The notes under the pieces were generated by a model, which was given only the letters and a program-made list of their open reading frames with translations, did no database searches and had not been told where the DNA came from. The position numbers and the translations under genes were made by a program. 64,000 nucleotides of DNA from Mesorhizobium sp. PAMC28654 (GTDB lineage Bacteria > Pseudomonadota > Alphaproteobacteria > Rhizobiales > Rhizobiaceae): contig NZ_CP085135.1 in NCBI RefSeq assembly GCF_020616515.1, positions 682,001-746,000 of the forward strand. Direction: 5' to 3'. Positions 8,074 to 17,299 of this stretch are shown piece after piece. Position 1 is the stretch's first letter, and each line of letters starts with the position of its first letter.

Positions 8074-9609
8074 CTAGATCGAAGTTGAGCGCTCCATCGC
8101 CAACTCGGCTTCAAGGCTTTCGATGTCCCGAAAAATGGAAGCAGCAGCCAGCGTGCGCCCTTCGCGCCTGAAGCGCAGCAGACAGTCTTTGGCGACGATG
8201 TCGCCGTCGACCACTATCTCGTCCCATCGTTCGGCGTGGCCGACATAGTTGATCGGGACATCGTAGTGCTGGCTCCAGAAGAACGGGACCGTAACGAATT
8301 TTTCGCGATGTCCGAGCATGTTGAGCGCCGCGGTCTGCCCCTGCCTCTCGGCAACAACCCAATGCTCGACCCGAATGTTCTCGCCACTGTGAGGATCGGG
8401 CCATCGCGCGATGTCGCCGGCCGCGAAGATCCCTGGCTCGCTCGTTTCCAGAAAAGCGTCCACAACAACGCCGTGGTCAACGACCAGCCCCGCCGTCTCG
8501 GCAAGTCTGATCCGCGGCCGCACGCCGATGCCGACAACGACGAAATCCGCCGCCAATGTTGCGCCGCTACTGAGTTTCACCTTCCCGCCGTCGATGCAGC
8601 TGGCAGTCTCTTCGAGATGGAATACGACACCATGCTCCTCATGGAGCGCGCGGATAAAGTCGCCCATTTGCGGACCCAAGACCCGCTCCATGGGCCGTTT
8701 TTCCGGCGCCACGACATGAACTTCGATGCCGCGTGCCCGCAGCGCCGCGGCAACCTCGAGCCCGATGAAACTGGCGCCAAGCACGAGCGCGCGACCTGCC
8801 GTCACCGCCTGCTCGATGATCGCGTTGCAGTCTGCGAACGAGCGCAACGTGTGAACGAACGGCAGGTCCGCGCCGGGGATGGTCAGGCGGACGGGCTCCG
8901 CTCCCGTTGCAACAAGCAGCCTGTGGTAAGGAATCCTGCCTTCATCAGCGAGGACGACCTCGCGGGAAAGTAGGTCGATGTCAACGGCCTTCGTATCGAG
9001 ACGCAGGTCGATGTTGTTTTTTGAATAGAAATTTTCTCCTCGGAGCGGAATCCAGTCCTCTGGCGCTTTTCCCGCGAGGTAATCCTTGGAGAGGTTCGGT
9101 CGATCGACGGGCGGCGCTTGATCGTCGCTGATCATGACGATGCTGCCCTGGTACTGCTCGCGCCGCAGTGTTTCGGCCGCTGCGAAACCAGCTGCGCCGC
9201 CGCCGACAATGACGATTTTCTTGGGGATCTGCCCGGAGCCTCCGGAGCGCGGTTTCGGAGCCGTTCGCTTGAATTTCTCGCCGACAAATATCCGGCCATC
9301 ACGCTGTTCGACGGCCCAGCAGGCCAGAGGATTGAAGGCAGGAGCGCACAACGCTTCGCCCGTTCGCAGATCGAAGCACGCGTGATGCCAAGGACACCGG
9401 ACGGTATCCTCTACCACGAGACCGTCGACGAGCGGCCCGCCGTAATGTGTGCATGTCGCGCTGACAGCGAATACCTCAGCCCCGCGACGCACCAGCAGCA
9501 CCTGCTCGCCGCCCCAGTGGCCGACAAGCTTTCCGCCATCGGGAATGTCGGAGAACGCGATCCCCAGGGTCAGGTCCAGTCCGATTAATTTGGTATGGCC
9601 TTCAGCCAC
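8074..9609 (-). CDS. Rieske-domain FAD/NAD(P)-dependent oxidoreductase (AIF-like)
   Basis: 511 aa. The N-terminal Rieske [2Fe-2S] domain has Cys53-His55 (CTHYGG) and Cys72-His75 (CPWHHACF). It is fused to a pyridine-nucleotide disulfide reductase-like flavoprotein with an FAD motif (VGGGAAGFAAAE, about 135) and a second dinucleotide motif (LVLGASFIGLEVAAAL). The domain order matches AIFL/AIF-3-type proteins and ferredoxin reductases of ring-hydroxylating systems; here no oxygenase is nearby, so a general electron-transfer or stress role is more likely. No signal peptide. Copy 2 of the recurrent regulatory element lies about 190 bp upstream, pointing at it. Confidence 0.9.
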   Translation of the reverse strand: MAEGHTKLIGLDLTLGIAFSDIPDGGKLVGHWGGEQVLLVRRGAEVFAVSATCTHYGGPLVDGLVVEDTVRCPWHHACFDLRTGEALCAPAFNPLACWAVEQRDGRIFVGEKFKRTAPKPRSGGSGQIPKKIVIVGGGAAGFAAAETLRREQYQGSIVMISDDQAPPVDRPNLSKDYLAGKAPEDWIPLRGENFYSKNNIDLRLDTKAVDIDLLSREVVLADEGRIPYHRLLVATGAEPVRLTIPGADLPFVHTLRSFADCNAIIEQAVTAGRALVLGASFIGLEVAAALRARGIEVHVVAPEKRPMERVLGPQMGDFIRALHEEHGVVFHLEETASCIDGGKVKLSSGATLAADFVVVGIGVRPRIRLAETAGLVVDHGVVVDAFLETSEPGIFAAGDIARWPDPHSGENIRVEHWVVAERQGQTAALNMLGHREKFVTVPFFWSQHYDVPINYVGHAERWDEIVVDGDIVAKDCLLRFRREGRTLAAASIFRDIESLEAELAMERSTSI

Positions 9610-9800
9610 TTATCTCTCCTTGGCGATCCGATCTAAAAAGCGTTGGTACCCGCGAAGCTGAAACTCCGGCTCTCGAGAATGCTTTCTCGCGGATCGGCAC
9701 GCCTTCAGGTTTTCAGAACTTGTACCAAACGTTCTGACCAGCCCATTCGTTACGGACCAGATAGTACCCACACCGGACTTTCTCGCTATCTTAGATGCTG

Positions 9801-9845
9801 TGCAAACGAAATTAATCGACAATTATGTGCAATTTTTATGATAGC
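9801..9845 (-). promoter_or_regulatory. Recurrent LysR-type element, copy 2
   Basis: On the minus strand TCATAAAAATTGCA followed by ATTAATTTCGTTTG, with 23 nt from TGCA to CGTTTG. It is nearly identical in layout to the element at 16835-16875, including the AT-rich TCATAAAAA left arm. It points leftward to the Rieske oxidoreductase. Confidence 0.6.
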
Positions 9846-10206
9846 TTAAATGGGTGCACTCACTGGAAGACAAGTTGCAAAACACTGCAATTCCCGGGCA
9901 GGTTGGACTTCAGGGCGCCGGGCGGAAAATAGCACAAGATCGGGTCGTCGTTTTGGCGCCTATGCAATGAGCCGGCCCCTTGCTTTTCGGGTCAACGCCA
10001 ACAGCTATCATCGCAACGTCGTGCGTAGGGCTGCGTGGTGATGTGGGCAACCTGGCTGAGTCGGTTCTTGATGCCATAACGGCGGCCGGTGTTTGACATA
10101 ATGACGACTAGGTGGGCGTATTGCCGCCGAGCAGCGATATGGAGAGACAAACCAAACGAGGGTCTGGGTGGAAGCTTTGTAGGATCTGCATTTCAGGGGA
10201 ATTCAT
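9846..10206. other. Intergenic, no gene recognised
   Basis: About 360 bp without a convincing reading frame. If the LysR-type element on its left once had a divergent regulator gene, as at 24.0 kb, none is left here. The AGGGGA box for the next gene lies at the right end. Confidence 0.4.
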
Positions 10207-10674
10207 ATGCGCTTTGTAATTGCCGCTGCGCTGACAGTTTTTGCGTCGAGCGTTTTCGCTGAGACTCTGGGCTACGGCTCACGCGCTGGGATGGAGGTCA
10301 CAGTGGTAAGCAAGTCGGACATCGGCACTACCCACGCGATCATAACGGTCAAACACACCAAAGCGAACGCTGTCGCGTATTGCCGCGACTACGTCGGCAA
10401 AGTCACGCCCAAATGCGTAAGGGACGAATTGAACGTGCCGCTTGCCGCGTCAATCTCGGCTAACTGCGAAACCGGGAAATTCAGCACCTTAAACGGCGAG
10501 GGATTCACGTTATCCGGCCGCAATCCCAACTACGATCCCAACGAAGCAGTTTCGCAACCCGAGTACCTTCTTCTGAGCTTAGCAAGCGGCGAAGCTGTCG
10601 GCGGAAGTTCGGCAGACGGCTACGATGTAGCCTTGGAGCAGTTTAAGGCGCTCTGTCCCAACCGCCTCAAATAA
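10207..10674 (+). CDS. Hypothetical secreted protein
   Basis: 155 aa with a signal peptide MRFVIAAALTVFASSVFA. The mature part has four cysteines (YCRDYVGK, PKCVRDEL, SANCETGKF, KALCPNRLK) that could form two disulfides, consistent with a periplasmic location. No family recognised. An AGGGGA box supports the start. It appears to be a single-gene unit. Confidence 0.7.
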   Translation: MRFVIAAALTVFASSVFAETLGYGSRAGMEVTVVSKSDIGTTHAIITVKHTKANAVAYCRDYVGKVTPKCVRDELNVPLAASISANCETGKFSTLNGEGFTLSGRNPNYDPNEAVSQPEYLLLSLASGEAVGGSSADGYDVALEQFKALCPNRLK

Positions 10675-10699
10675 CAGAAGGCTAAGCGCGCACCTTCTG
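10675..10699 (+). terminator. Hairpin after the secreted protein gene
   Basis: CAGAAGG and CCTTCTG, 7-bp perfect stem with an 11-nt loop immediately after the stop codon. No T-run, so a weak candidate. The 390 bp that follow, up to 11091, show no recognisable gene. Confidence 0.3.
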
Positions 10700-11091
10700 G
10701 AAGTAGGCGGCACTCGGGCACTACATCGAATTAAATCACTGAATTGAAACACAATTTCGAGGGGCAATAGATCGCCTCCGAGGCTCACATGGATGGCCGC
10801 CGATAGATAGGCTTCCTGCTGTGACAAAGGTCCAGAGAGTCGCTCCTCATCGCCTTCTCCGACATCATGCCCGACCAAGCCGCCCTCGGCGCGGTCGCTT
10901 CCGTCAAGGCGGCTTTTGCCTCTCACCATTCCTTCCGTAAGTGCTACGGTCAGCCTTCGCCTTCCGAGGCGACTGCCGTGAACTCGGTCTCATGCAGATC
11001 CGCACCGGACCATAGACGCCAAAGGCCAACGGAAAGGCTGTACACCTTATCCAGACCGCCCTTAGGAATGGCTTCAAGTCCACGTCGAGCG

Positions 11092-11667
11092 TCACAAGAT
11101 CGCTTGCCCTGTCTTACCCCAGTCGGCAAGAAAGGACGCCAGACCCTTGTCAGTGAGCGGGTGTTTGGCGAGATTTCTGAGCACCGCTGGTGGTACGGTT
11201 GCGACATTGGCGCCTGCCATGGCCGCCTGTTTGACGTGGAGAGGTGTCCGGATCGAGGACGCCAGGATTTCCGTCTTGAAGGATTTGTCGTTGTCGTAGA
11301 TCGCGCGGATTTCTCGGATCAACTCCATGCCGTCCAGCCCAAGATCATCGAGCCTGCCGACGAACGGCGAAATGAAAGTCGCGCCTGCCTTGGCTGCGAG
11401 CAATGCCTGGTTGGCAGAAAAGCATAGGGTGACATTGACCTTGTGTCCGAGTTGACTGAGCGCCCGGCAAGCCCTGAATCCATCCCAGGTAGATGGCACC
11501 TTGACAGCCACATTGGCGGCGATGCTGGCCAAATGCTGTCCCTCGGCGATCATGCCGTCGAATTGGATCGCGGTGACTTCCGCTGAAACCGGGCCCTCGA
11601 TTGTCTGGCAAATGTCCTTTACCACCTGCTCGGCAGGCTTCTTGGCACTTGAGGATTTAGGGCTCAT
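11092..11667 (-). pseudogene. Transaldolase (TalC/MipB type) fused in frame to IS orfA start
   Basis: 191-aa frame. The first 19 residues ([19 protein letters not shown]) are the start of the IS OrfA, and from codon 20 onward the sequence is a small transaldolase/fructose-6-phosphate aldolase-type protein (VKVPSTWDG with the Schiff-base Lys, [44 protein letters not shown]). Compared with full-length members of about 215 aa, roughly the first 44 residues are missing, including the N-terminal strand with its conserved Asp. An OrfA-TalC chimera may be translated from the IS start but is unlikely to be active. A complete long-form transaldolase is encoded at 36886. Confidence 0.8.
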
Positions 11668-11752
11668 CTTGGTTCCTTCGTCGTGACGACGAGATCAAAA
11701 CCCTCCTTAATTCACAACCTCAAATCTGGGACACAGGTGCTGACGGGGAACA
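11611..11752 (-). mobile_element. 142-bp remnant of the IS (orfA end only)
   Basis: Identical to the orfA-side end of the intact copies, from within codon 19 of orfA out to the terminal TGTTCCCC (ending at 11752 on this strand). The orfB side is gone, and the left boundary falls exactly at the transaldolase junction. It is best explained by an adjacent deletion that ran from inside an IS copy into the transaldolase gene. Confidence 0.9.
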
Positions 11753-11763
11753 GTCTACTCGGC

Positions 11764-12036
11764 TCATGACGAGATGCACAACGATGCTGTCGTCCTCAGA
11801 GATTTTGCTGAGACATCGGTAGAGAGGTCATTCCCCTCTGTGTCCGTGCCGGCGGCGTCGAGAAGGCTCGAGAATTCGTTTCTAAGGATTGCCTCGTCAG
11901 CTGCATCTGACACGAACACGAAGATGTTGCCTCGATATCTCTCGATCCAGTGATGGCCAGTACCATGGCTACGCAGGTAGTCGCCAATCTGATGGATCGT
12001 GGAATTGCCCAACCCGCTGTGCAGGAGAAATCTCAT
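11764..12036 (-). CDS. Hypothetical 90-aa protein
   Basis: Small soluble protein (MRFLLHSGLGNSTIHQIGDYL...), family not recognised. It reads compactly behind the cytochrome c gene on the same strand and ends 11 bp before the IS remnant, so it appears whole. The ribosome binding site is weak and the start uncertain. Confidence 0.4.
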   Translation of the reverse strand: MRFLLHSGLGNSTIHQIGDYLRSHGTGHHWIERYRGNIFVFVSDAADEAILRNEFSSLLDAAGTDTEGNDLSTDVSAKSLRTTASLCISS

Positions 12037-12077
12037 CAGATTGCGCTTTCCCGCCGGAGACAGATCGCCTGCCTGAC

Positions 12078-12488
12078 TCAGGGGCCGACCTTCTGGCCCT
12101 GAGCGTCGAACTGTTTCAGATAGGCGATCACATCGGCGATCTCCTGGTCCTTGCTGAGACCGGCGAAAGTCATTTTCGTACCGGGCACCAGTTTGCGCGG
12201 CGCATGCAGATAGGTCGTAAGCGTCGGTTCATCCCAGATCAGGCCCGAATTCTTGTTGGCTGCGGAGTAACTGTAGTCCGGATACACACCGGCCGCCCGG
12301 CCGACGACTCCATTCAGGACCGGACCAACTCCGTTCTTGGCATCGGGGCCGACCGAGTGGCAGGCCATACACCTCTTGAAGACGGCTGCGCCGGCTTCGG
12401 CATTGCCAGCAGGCGATGCCTCCAGCCCATGGGCAGGCTCGTTTGCAGCAAGAATTGCTGTCATCAATGCGAACATCAGCGATTTCAT
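12078..12488 (-). CDS. Class I cytochrome c
   Basis: 136 aa with a signal peptide (residues 1-20), one haem c site CMACH (Cys40, Cys43, His44) and a distal Met in PGTKMTFAG. It fits the mitochondrial-type cytochrome c2/c550 family. The start at 12488 has a GAAGGAAG box; an in-frame start 78 bp upstream would hide the signal peptide. It lies downstream of the GMC oxidoreductase and the Tat-exported small subunit, the order of three-component gluconate/fructose dehydrogenase operons, where the cytochrome passes electrons to the respiratory chain. The large subunit is broken, so this cytochrome may have lost its donor. Confidence 0.85.
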   Translation of the reverse strand: MKSLMFALMTAILAANEPAHGLEASPAGNAEAGAAVFKRCMACHSVGPDAKNGVGPVLNGVVGRAAGVYPDYSYSAANKNSGLIWDEPTLTTYLHAPRKLVPGTKMTFAGLSKDQEIADVIAYLKQFDAQGQKVGP

Positions 12489-12611
12489 GTTTGCTTCCTT
12501 CAATGAGCTACGGGTTGGTTCCCAGCCAAACCGGCCACCGGCAATAAGAGGTTCGAAACACGCCAAGTCCGCCGGATCCGAACCGCGAGTCCGGATCCGG
12601 CGGACGTCGCC

Positions 12612-12968
12612 TCAGGAGGGAACCAATGGGCCGGGGTTCTTGAGATACTGATTCTTGATCGTGTCCACCGCCCAGTAGGCAAGAGCGCCTACCGGTCCAG
12701 TCGGGTTCTTTCCGGCGTTCTGAGGGAACACACAGGCCCCCGTGACGAACACATTCGGAACATCCCAGACCTGAAGATGTTTATTCAGGACACTGGGGGT
12801 TGGATCAGCGCCGAAGACTGCCCCGCCTGTGTTGTGTGTGCTCTGATAGGGCACGATCGAATAGGGCACGGGAGGAATACTCCGATCGACCTTGGTAGCA
12901 CCCATCTCCTTGGCGATCTTCACGCAAATGTCGGCCTGACCGTTCATCTGCTTCACCTCGTTATCCTG
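12612..12968 (-). pseudogene. GMC oxidoreductase, C-terminal piece (left of IS copy B)
   Basis: The frame continues the gene at 14480-15900 across IS copy B. It holds the GMC C-terminal signature: an HNTGGAVFG segment with the catalytic-region His, then DVPNVFVTGACVFPQNAGKNPT and PVGALAYWA, typical of gluconate-2-dehydrogenase alpha subunits. The direct repeat GTTATCCTG is present on both sides of the IS. Confidence 0.85.
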
Positions 12969-13042
12969 TGTCCGTCGTCAGATCATTTGGCTCAGATTGG
13001 ATCGCAGATTAGCGGAGTGTCGGCCTCATCTTGGGGTTGATG

Positions 13043-14023
13043 TTAAGCGGCGATCTTGCGGTGCTGCAAGCGCCGATGTTGGATGGTTTGGCGTTTGATC
13101 CTTTCTCGCTGTTTGATAATGGCTGCGGCCCTGCCGAAGTAGGCGTCGGCTGGCGTTACGTTGGCCAGGCTCTCGTGGTAGCGTCGATGGTTGTAATGTT
13201 CGACGAAGGCTGCGATCTGGGCCTCAAGGTCGCCGGGCAGAAAGTAGTTCTCCAAGAGGATTCGGTTTTTGAGGGTCTGGTGCCAGCGCTCGATCTTGCC
13301 TTGGGTCTGGGGATGCATTGGAGCGCCCCGGACATGGCTCATGCGTTGGTCCTGGATATAGTCCGCCAGTTCGCCGGCGATGTAGCTGGGGCCATTATCG
13401 CTGAGCAGCCGAGGCTTGTGGTGCACATGGGCCTGGTCGCACCCTGAGGCAGTAAGTGCCATGTCCAGCGTGTCGGTGACGTCCTCGGCCCGCATGGTGC
13501 TGCACAGTTTCCAGGCGATGATGTAGCGGGAGTAATCGTCGAGCACGGTCGACAGGTACATCCAGCCCCAGCCGATGATCTTGAAGTAGGTGAAGTCCGT
13601 CTGCCACATCTCGTTGGGTCGCGTCGTCTTGGTGTGGAACTCGTTCGCCGCCTTGATCACCACATAGGCCGGGCTGGTGATCAGATCGTAGGCCTTGAGG
13701 AGCCGGTAAACGCTGGCTTCTGACACGAAGTAGCGCGTCTCGTCGGTGAACCGTACTGCCAGTTCGCGCGGGGAGAGCTCGGACTGCTCCAGCGCCAGTT
13801 CGATGATCTGGTCATGGATGGCAGGCGGGATGCGGTTCCACACCCGGCTCGGCGCCGAGGGCCGATCCTGCAGCGCCTCAGGCCCGCCCTCGACATAACG
13901 GTCATACCAGCGATAGAAGGTCCGGCGCGGGATGCCCAGTCGGTCCAGCGTTTTGCGGGTTGGCAGGTGTGACTGCTCGACGATCCTGATGATCTCGAGC
14001 TTTTCGGATGCGGGATATCTCAT
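13043..14023 (-). CDS. IS transposase OrfB, DDE integrase (copy B)
   Basis: 326 aa. An N-terminal HTH (GIPRRTFYRWYDRY), an HTH_21-like linker, then an rve integrase core with the DD35E triad: Asp in WQTDFTYF, Asp in LLSDNG and Glu in KIERWH, with exactly 35 residues between the last two. It overlaps orfA by 4 nt (AATGA). Such overlap in IS3-type elements usually goes with coupling or frameshift production of an OrfAB fusion. Confidence 0.95.
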   Translation of the reverse strand: MRYPASEKLEIIRIVEQSHLPTRKTLDRLGIPRRTFYRWYDRYVEGGPEALQDRPSAPSRVWNRIPPAIHDQIIELALEQSELSPRELAVRFTDETRYFVSEASVYRLLKAYDLITSPAYVVIKAANEFHTKTTRPNEMWQTDFTYFKIIGWGWMYLSTVLDDYSRYIIAWKLCSTMRAEDVTDTLDMALTASGCDQAHVHHKPRLLSDNGPSYIAGELADYIQDQRMSHVRGAPMHPQTQGKIERWHQTLKNRILLENYFLPGDLEAQIAAFVEHYNHRRYHESLANVTPADAYFGRAAAIIKQRERIKRQTIQHRRLQHRKIAA

Positions 14024-14394
14024 TCTTGCTCGTCCCCATCCGCGATCATGCTTTTTTTGAGCAGACGGTTTTCCAGTGTCAGATCAGCGACGCATTCCTT
14101 CAGCGCGCCGGCCTCCCGGCGCAAATCCTTGACCTCGTCGCTGGTGGCAGCACGAGCGGTATCACCCGCCAATCGGCGCTTGCCGGCCTCCATGAACTCC
14201 TTGGACCAGGTGTAATACAGGCTCTGCGCGATCCCTTCCTTGCGGCACAGCTCGGCGATGCTGTCTTCGCCGCGCAGCCCGTCCAGCACGATCCGGATCT
14301 TGTCTTCCGCTGAAAAATGCCGCCGGGTCGCCCGGCGAATGTCCTTTACCACCTGCTCGGCAGGCTTCTTGGCACTTGAGGATTTAGGGCTCAT
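14020..14394 (-). CDS. IS OrfA (copy B)
   Basis: 124 aa with an HTH and a C-terminal leucine-rich coiled coil (LRREAGALKECVADLTLEN). It binds the element ends and partners OrfB. Identical in translation to the other copies. Confidence 0.95.
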   Translation of the reverse strand: MSPKSSSAKKPAEQVVKDIRRATRRHFSAEDKIRIVLDGLRGEDSIAELCRKEGIAQSLYYTWSKEFMEAGKRRLAGDTARAATSDEVKDLRREAGALKECVADLTLENRLLKKSMIADGDEQE

Positions 14395-14479
14395 CTTGGT
14401 TCCTTCGTCGTGACGACGAGATCAAAACCCTCCTTAATTCACAACCTCAAATCTGGGACACAGGTGCTGACGGGGAACA

Positions 14480-15900
14480 GTTATCCTGGAAGTCGAACGT
14501 CATCCGCATCAGCGGACGTCCAAAGACGTCGGTGTAGGTCGGATCGAGGCTCAGATAGTTTTGTCGGTAAGCCATAACCGCGCCCTGGTTGCCGACGCTG
14601 GTTGCGTGGTCATAGTTGTCGACCACCGCCTTTTTCCATTCAGAGCCCCAGGACGGCGTGCCGTGTGGCGTTGGATGCGACTGGATGGGCCGCGCGCCCG
14701 AGTTGCTGCAGCTGATGCCGCCGCCGCCAATATAGCCGGCCTTCTCGAAATCGTAGTTATCGCCGTTGAAATCGTCCATTGTCGTGCCGAGCGCGCCCGC
14801 ACCCATGAAGCTATTCATGACCGTCTTCTTGTCGAAATAGGCGGAAGCCCGCCGCCGCATTGGTAGGCATAGTTGCGGCCGACAACGCCCTTTCCCGTCG
14901 CCGGATCGTAGGGCACACCGATACCCGACTGAAGCAGAAGGTTGACGTTGCCGAGGGCGTAAGCTGAGAGAATGATGAGATCGGCAGGCTGTTCGAATTC
15001 CCGCCCGCGTGCGTCGAGATAGGTAACGCTGACCGCCTTCTTGCGGGTCGAGTCGAGATTGACCTTCAGCACGATCGAGTTGGTGCGCAGCTCGAAATTC
15101 GGATTCTGCCGCGCAAGCGGAATGACGGTAAAGTGAGGGCTTGCCTTGGCATTCGCCTCGCAGCCGAAACGCTCGCAGAAGCCACAATAGTGACACTGGC
15201 CGAATGCCACGCCGTCGGGATTGACGTAATCCCGCGACGCGTTTGACGAAGGATTGGGGAAAGGATGGTAGCCGAGATCGCGGGCCGCCTTCTCGAACAT
15301 CACCATGCTTTGCGCAGCAATCATCGGTGGATTGGGATACTCGTCCTTGCGCGATCCTTCAAAAACGTTGCCGCCTACGATCTTCTTGCCATTGAGATTG
15401 CCGGCCTTGCCGGAGGTGCCGCAGGTCTTCTCGAACTTGTCGTAGTAGGGTTCGAGATCGTCATAGGTGATCGGCCAGTCCTGCAGGTGCATATCCGAAG
15501 GGATGATCTTTTCGCCATACTTGTCGACCGTCCTGGTGTGCGCCTGGTGGTCCCATTCGAGCCATCGCCAGGTGACGCCGTTCCAGTGCACGCCGGCGCC
15601 GCCGACGCCTTGGCCGGGCAGGAACGAGCCAAGCTGTCGCATCGGTAGCGCCGTTTGCGATTCACTGTTTCGGAAGGTGATGGTTTCTCGCCGCACATTC
15701 TGCATGAGATCGTAGCGGGCGGCGTAGCGCAGTTCGTCATGGATCTGCGGATCGAGAAAGTCCGGATTGGTATCGCGCGGGCCTCCCCGCTCAAGAGCAA
15801 CGATTTTCAGCTTGGTCGACGCAAGCTCCTTGGCAATGATACCGCCTGTCCATCCAAGACCGACAATCAGGACATCGACCGCGTTGAGTTTGGTGGCCAT
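14480..15900 (-). pseudogene. GMC oxidoreductase (gluconate 2-dehydrogenase alpha-like), N-terminal piece with frameshift
   Basis: Starts MATKLNAVDVLIVGLGWTGG with the FAD-binding GxGxxG. It carries a GMC core and a Cys-rich patch (CHYCGFCERFGC) that may bind a cluster, as in gluconate-dehydrogenase alpha subunits. The frame breaks near 14860 in a GGC repeat; skipping to the next frame restores RASAYFDKKTVMNSF and the following FAD-domain sequence up to IS copy B. The gene is therefore hit twice, by a one-base indel and by the IS. It would oxidise a sugar acid or alcohol in the periplasm using the Tat-exported partner upstream and the cytochrome c downstream. Copy 3 of the recurrent element controls the operon. 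Confidence 0.85.
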
Positions 15901-15926
15901 GTTACAATCTCCTCTTCTTCCGTCGA

Positions 15927-16697
15927 CTAAATGAGGTCCTGGATGCCCTTCGGTTCAGCTGCATAGGGCTTGTTCCGAAATGGTTCGATCTTGTCCATGT
16001 ACATGGCGTCCGCACCGGGGAAGCCGATCATCTTCCAGGCCGCCTTGTCTATATTTCCGCCATACATCGGATCGGCGAAGTAGCCCTCGATCGTCAGTTG
16101 AAGCAGCAGTCCGAAAAAGGTCGCGGTTGGCACGGTTGGAAGCTCCACCTTCTTGCCCTCGAGATCGGCCATCACGGCGGCACGATCTTTTGCCGAAAGG
16201 GCGTCGAACCTGCTCTTGTGGTTTTTCTGCACATAGGCACCGACATCGGCGATGCCGACACGGATCAGCTCAGATGGCGTCATCGGCAATTGATAGCCCT
16301 GCTCGGGCGTGCCCTCGGCGAAAGGTCCTTCCAGATACAGCCGGTCGCCCTTGCCGTACCCACCTGCCATCTGGCGGTCGATGTAGATCGCGACACCGAG
16401 CTCCTTGGCGCCGGGGCCTGTTGAATCACTTGGAATGAGCGTATCGACCGCCGCTTCGATGAAGGCGGATTCGTCCACATTGAAGAATTCGTAGCCCGAG
16501 TCCCCGGCATGGGATTTCGCGGCGTCGGTTACGTGATGATGCGTTTTGTCGGTCGCCGCGGCCACCACTTCGTCCGCGGATGCGGATCCACCCAGCGGCA
16601 AAGTGCTCGCCGCCGCTCCGGCAGCTCCCGCCGCGCCGAACAGCTTCAGAAAGTCACGACGCCCCACATCGCTTTCGCTCTTTTCTTTCGTCGACAT
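15927..16697 (-). CDS. Gluconate 2-dehydrogenase subunit 3-like protein (Tat-exported)
   Basis: 256 aa with a twin-arginine signal GRRDFLKLFGAAGAAG (residues about 12-27). The gluconate_2-dh3 domain is recognisable from ESAFIEAAVDTLIPSD, IYIDRQMAGGYGKGDRLY and GLLLQLTIEGYFADPMYGGN. In this family the small subunit carries the signal and pilots the flavoprotein across the membrane. It is the first gene of the operon: subunit 3, GMC alpha (broken), cytochrome c. It is probably still made but has no functional partner. Confidence 0.9.
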   Translation of the reverse strand: MSTKEKSESDVGRRDFLKLFGAAGAAGAAASTLPLGGSASADEVVAAATDKTHHHVTDAAKSHAGDSGYEFFNVDESAFIEAAVDTLIPSDSTGPGAKELGVAIYIDRQMAGGYGKGDRLYLEGPFAEGTPEQGYQLPMTPSELIRVGIADVGAYVQKNHKSRFDALSAKDRAAVMADLEGKKVELPTVPTATFFGLLLQLTIEGYFADPMYGGNIDKAAWKMIGFPGADAMYMDKIEPFRNKPYAAEPKGIQDLI

Positions 16698-16834
16698 GAT
16701 CTCTCCTGTGACACTGCAGGCAAAACTTTGATGAGGATGGAGAGAGCTTGCGCCCGCTCCAACCAGCGCTGCGCAGCATCCAGCGCTAAGCTTGGTGGAT
16801 TTTTTGAAGCCTAGTGCTCACGCCTTCCGTCTAG

Positions 16835-16875
16835 CAAACGAATTTAATCGGCAAATGAGTGCAGTTTTTATGATG
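16835..16875 (-). promoter_or_regulatory. Recurrent LysR-type element, copy 3
   Basis: On the minus strand TCATAAAAACTGCA then GATTAAATTCGTTTG, 23 nt from TGCA to CGTTTG. It points to the gluconate-dehydrogenase operon. The dead LysR remnant at 16885 lies on the dyad side, the classic divergent LysR layout. Confidence 0.65.
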
Positions 16876-16884
16876 GATGGTGTG

Positions 16885-16968
16885 TCTGGCAACGCGCATG
16901 AAACCGCAGTCGGCTCTGCCATGGCTGGAATGCACGCCATTTCAAACGGCGACGCCGAACAGGCATAA
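16885..16968 (+). pseudogene. LysR regulator 2, C-terminal remnant
   Basis: 27 codons reading SGNAHETAVGSAMAGMHA and ISNGDAEQA to a stop. This aligns with the C-terminus of LysR 1 (SGNADETVAGPAMAGLHA, ISNRNAE). Everything 5' of it has been deleted up to the promoter-side regulatory element about 10 bp away. It marks the former divergent regulator of the gluconate-dehydrogenase operon. Confidence 0.75.
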
Positions 16969-17299
16969 TTCCGCCTTTCCATCCGCCATTACCGAACAAG
17001 GGCAACATCGACACGAGGGAAAGTCGTGCGCGAAGGCTTCGTCCTTAGGAAGAAAAAGGGAAATGCGCGTCGTATTCGTCATCGAACCGAAATTGACTGC
17101 AAGATAATTGCGTTAAATTCATCATAAATTTCATTTGTCTTGTTCTTAAAGAACGGCGAGGCTGCTAGCGCGGCGCACTGTTGATATCAGCTAGCAACTT
17201 CGCCGAGCGTGAAGAGTAGTAACGTCCTCTGCCTGCCGTAAGATGACTTTCCCAGGATGTGTAAGAGTTGAGTGTTGGTCCACTATAAGGAACTGCGGC
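16969..17299. other. Intergenic upstream of the BON gene
   Basis: No gene. It contains copy 4 of the recurrent regulatory element (17097-17142) and otherwise nothing I recognise. Confidence 0.4.
17097..17142 (+). promoter_or_regulatory. Recurrent LysR-type element, copy 4
   Basis: TGCAAGATAATTGCG dyad (11-nt repeat of TGC) and ATAAATTTCATTTGTCTTG, 23 nt from TGCG to CATTTG. It shares the extended TTTGTCTTG tail with the copies at 29.3 and 44.3 kb. It points to the BON-domain gene. Confidence 0.6.

Larger units (their letters stand above)
12969..14479 (-). mobile_element. IS copy B (intact, 1511 bp)
   Basis: Full element with both ends and intact orfA and orfB, inserted in the GMC oxidoreductase gene. 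It is flanked by the 9-bp direct repeat GTTATCCTG (12960-12968 and 14480-14488). Its translations are identical to copies C and D, so these three insertions are recent. Confidence 0.95.
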
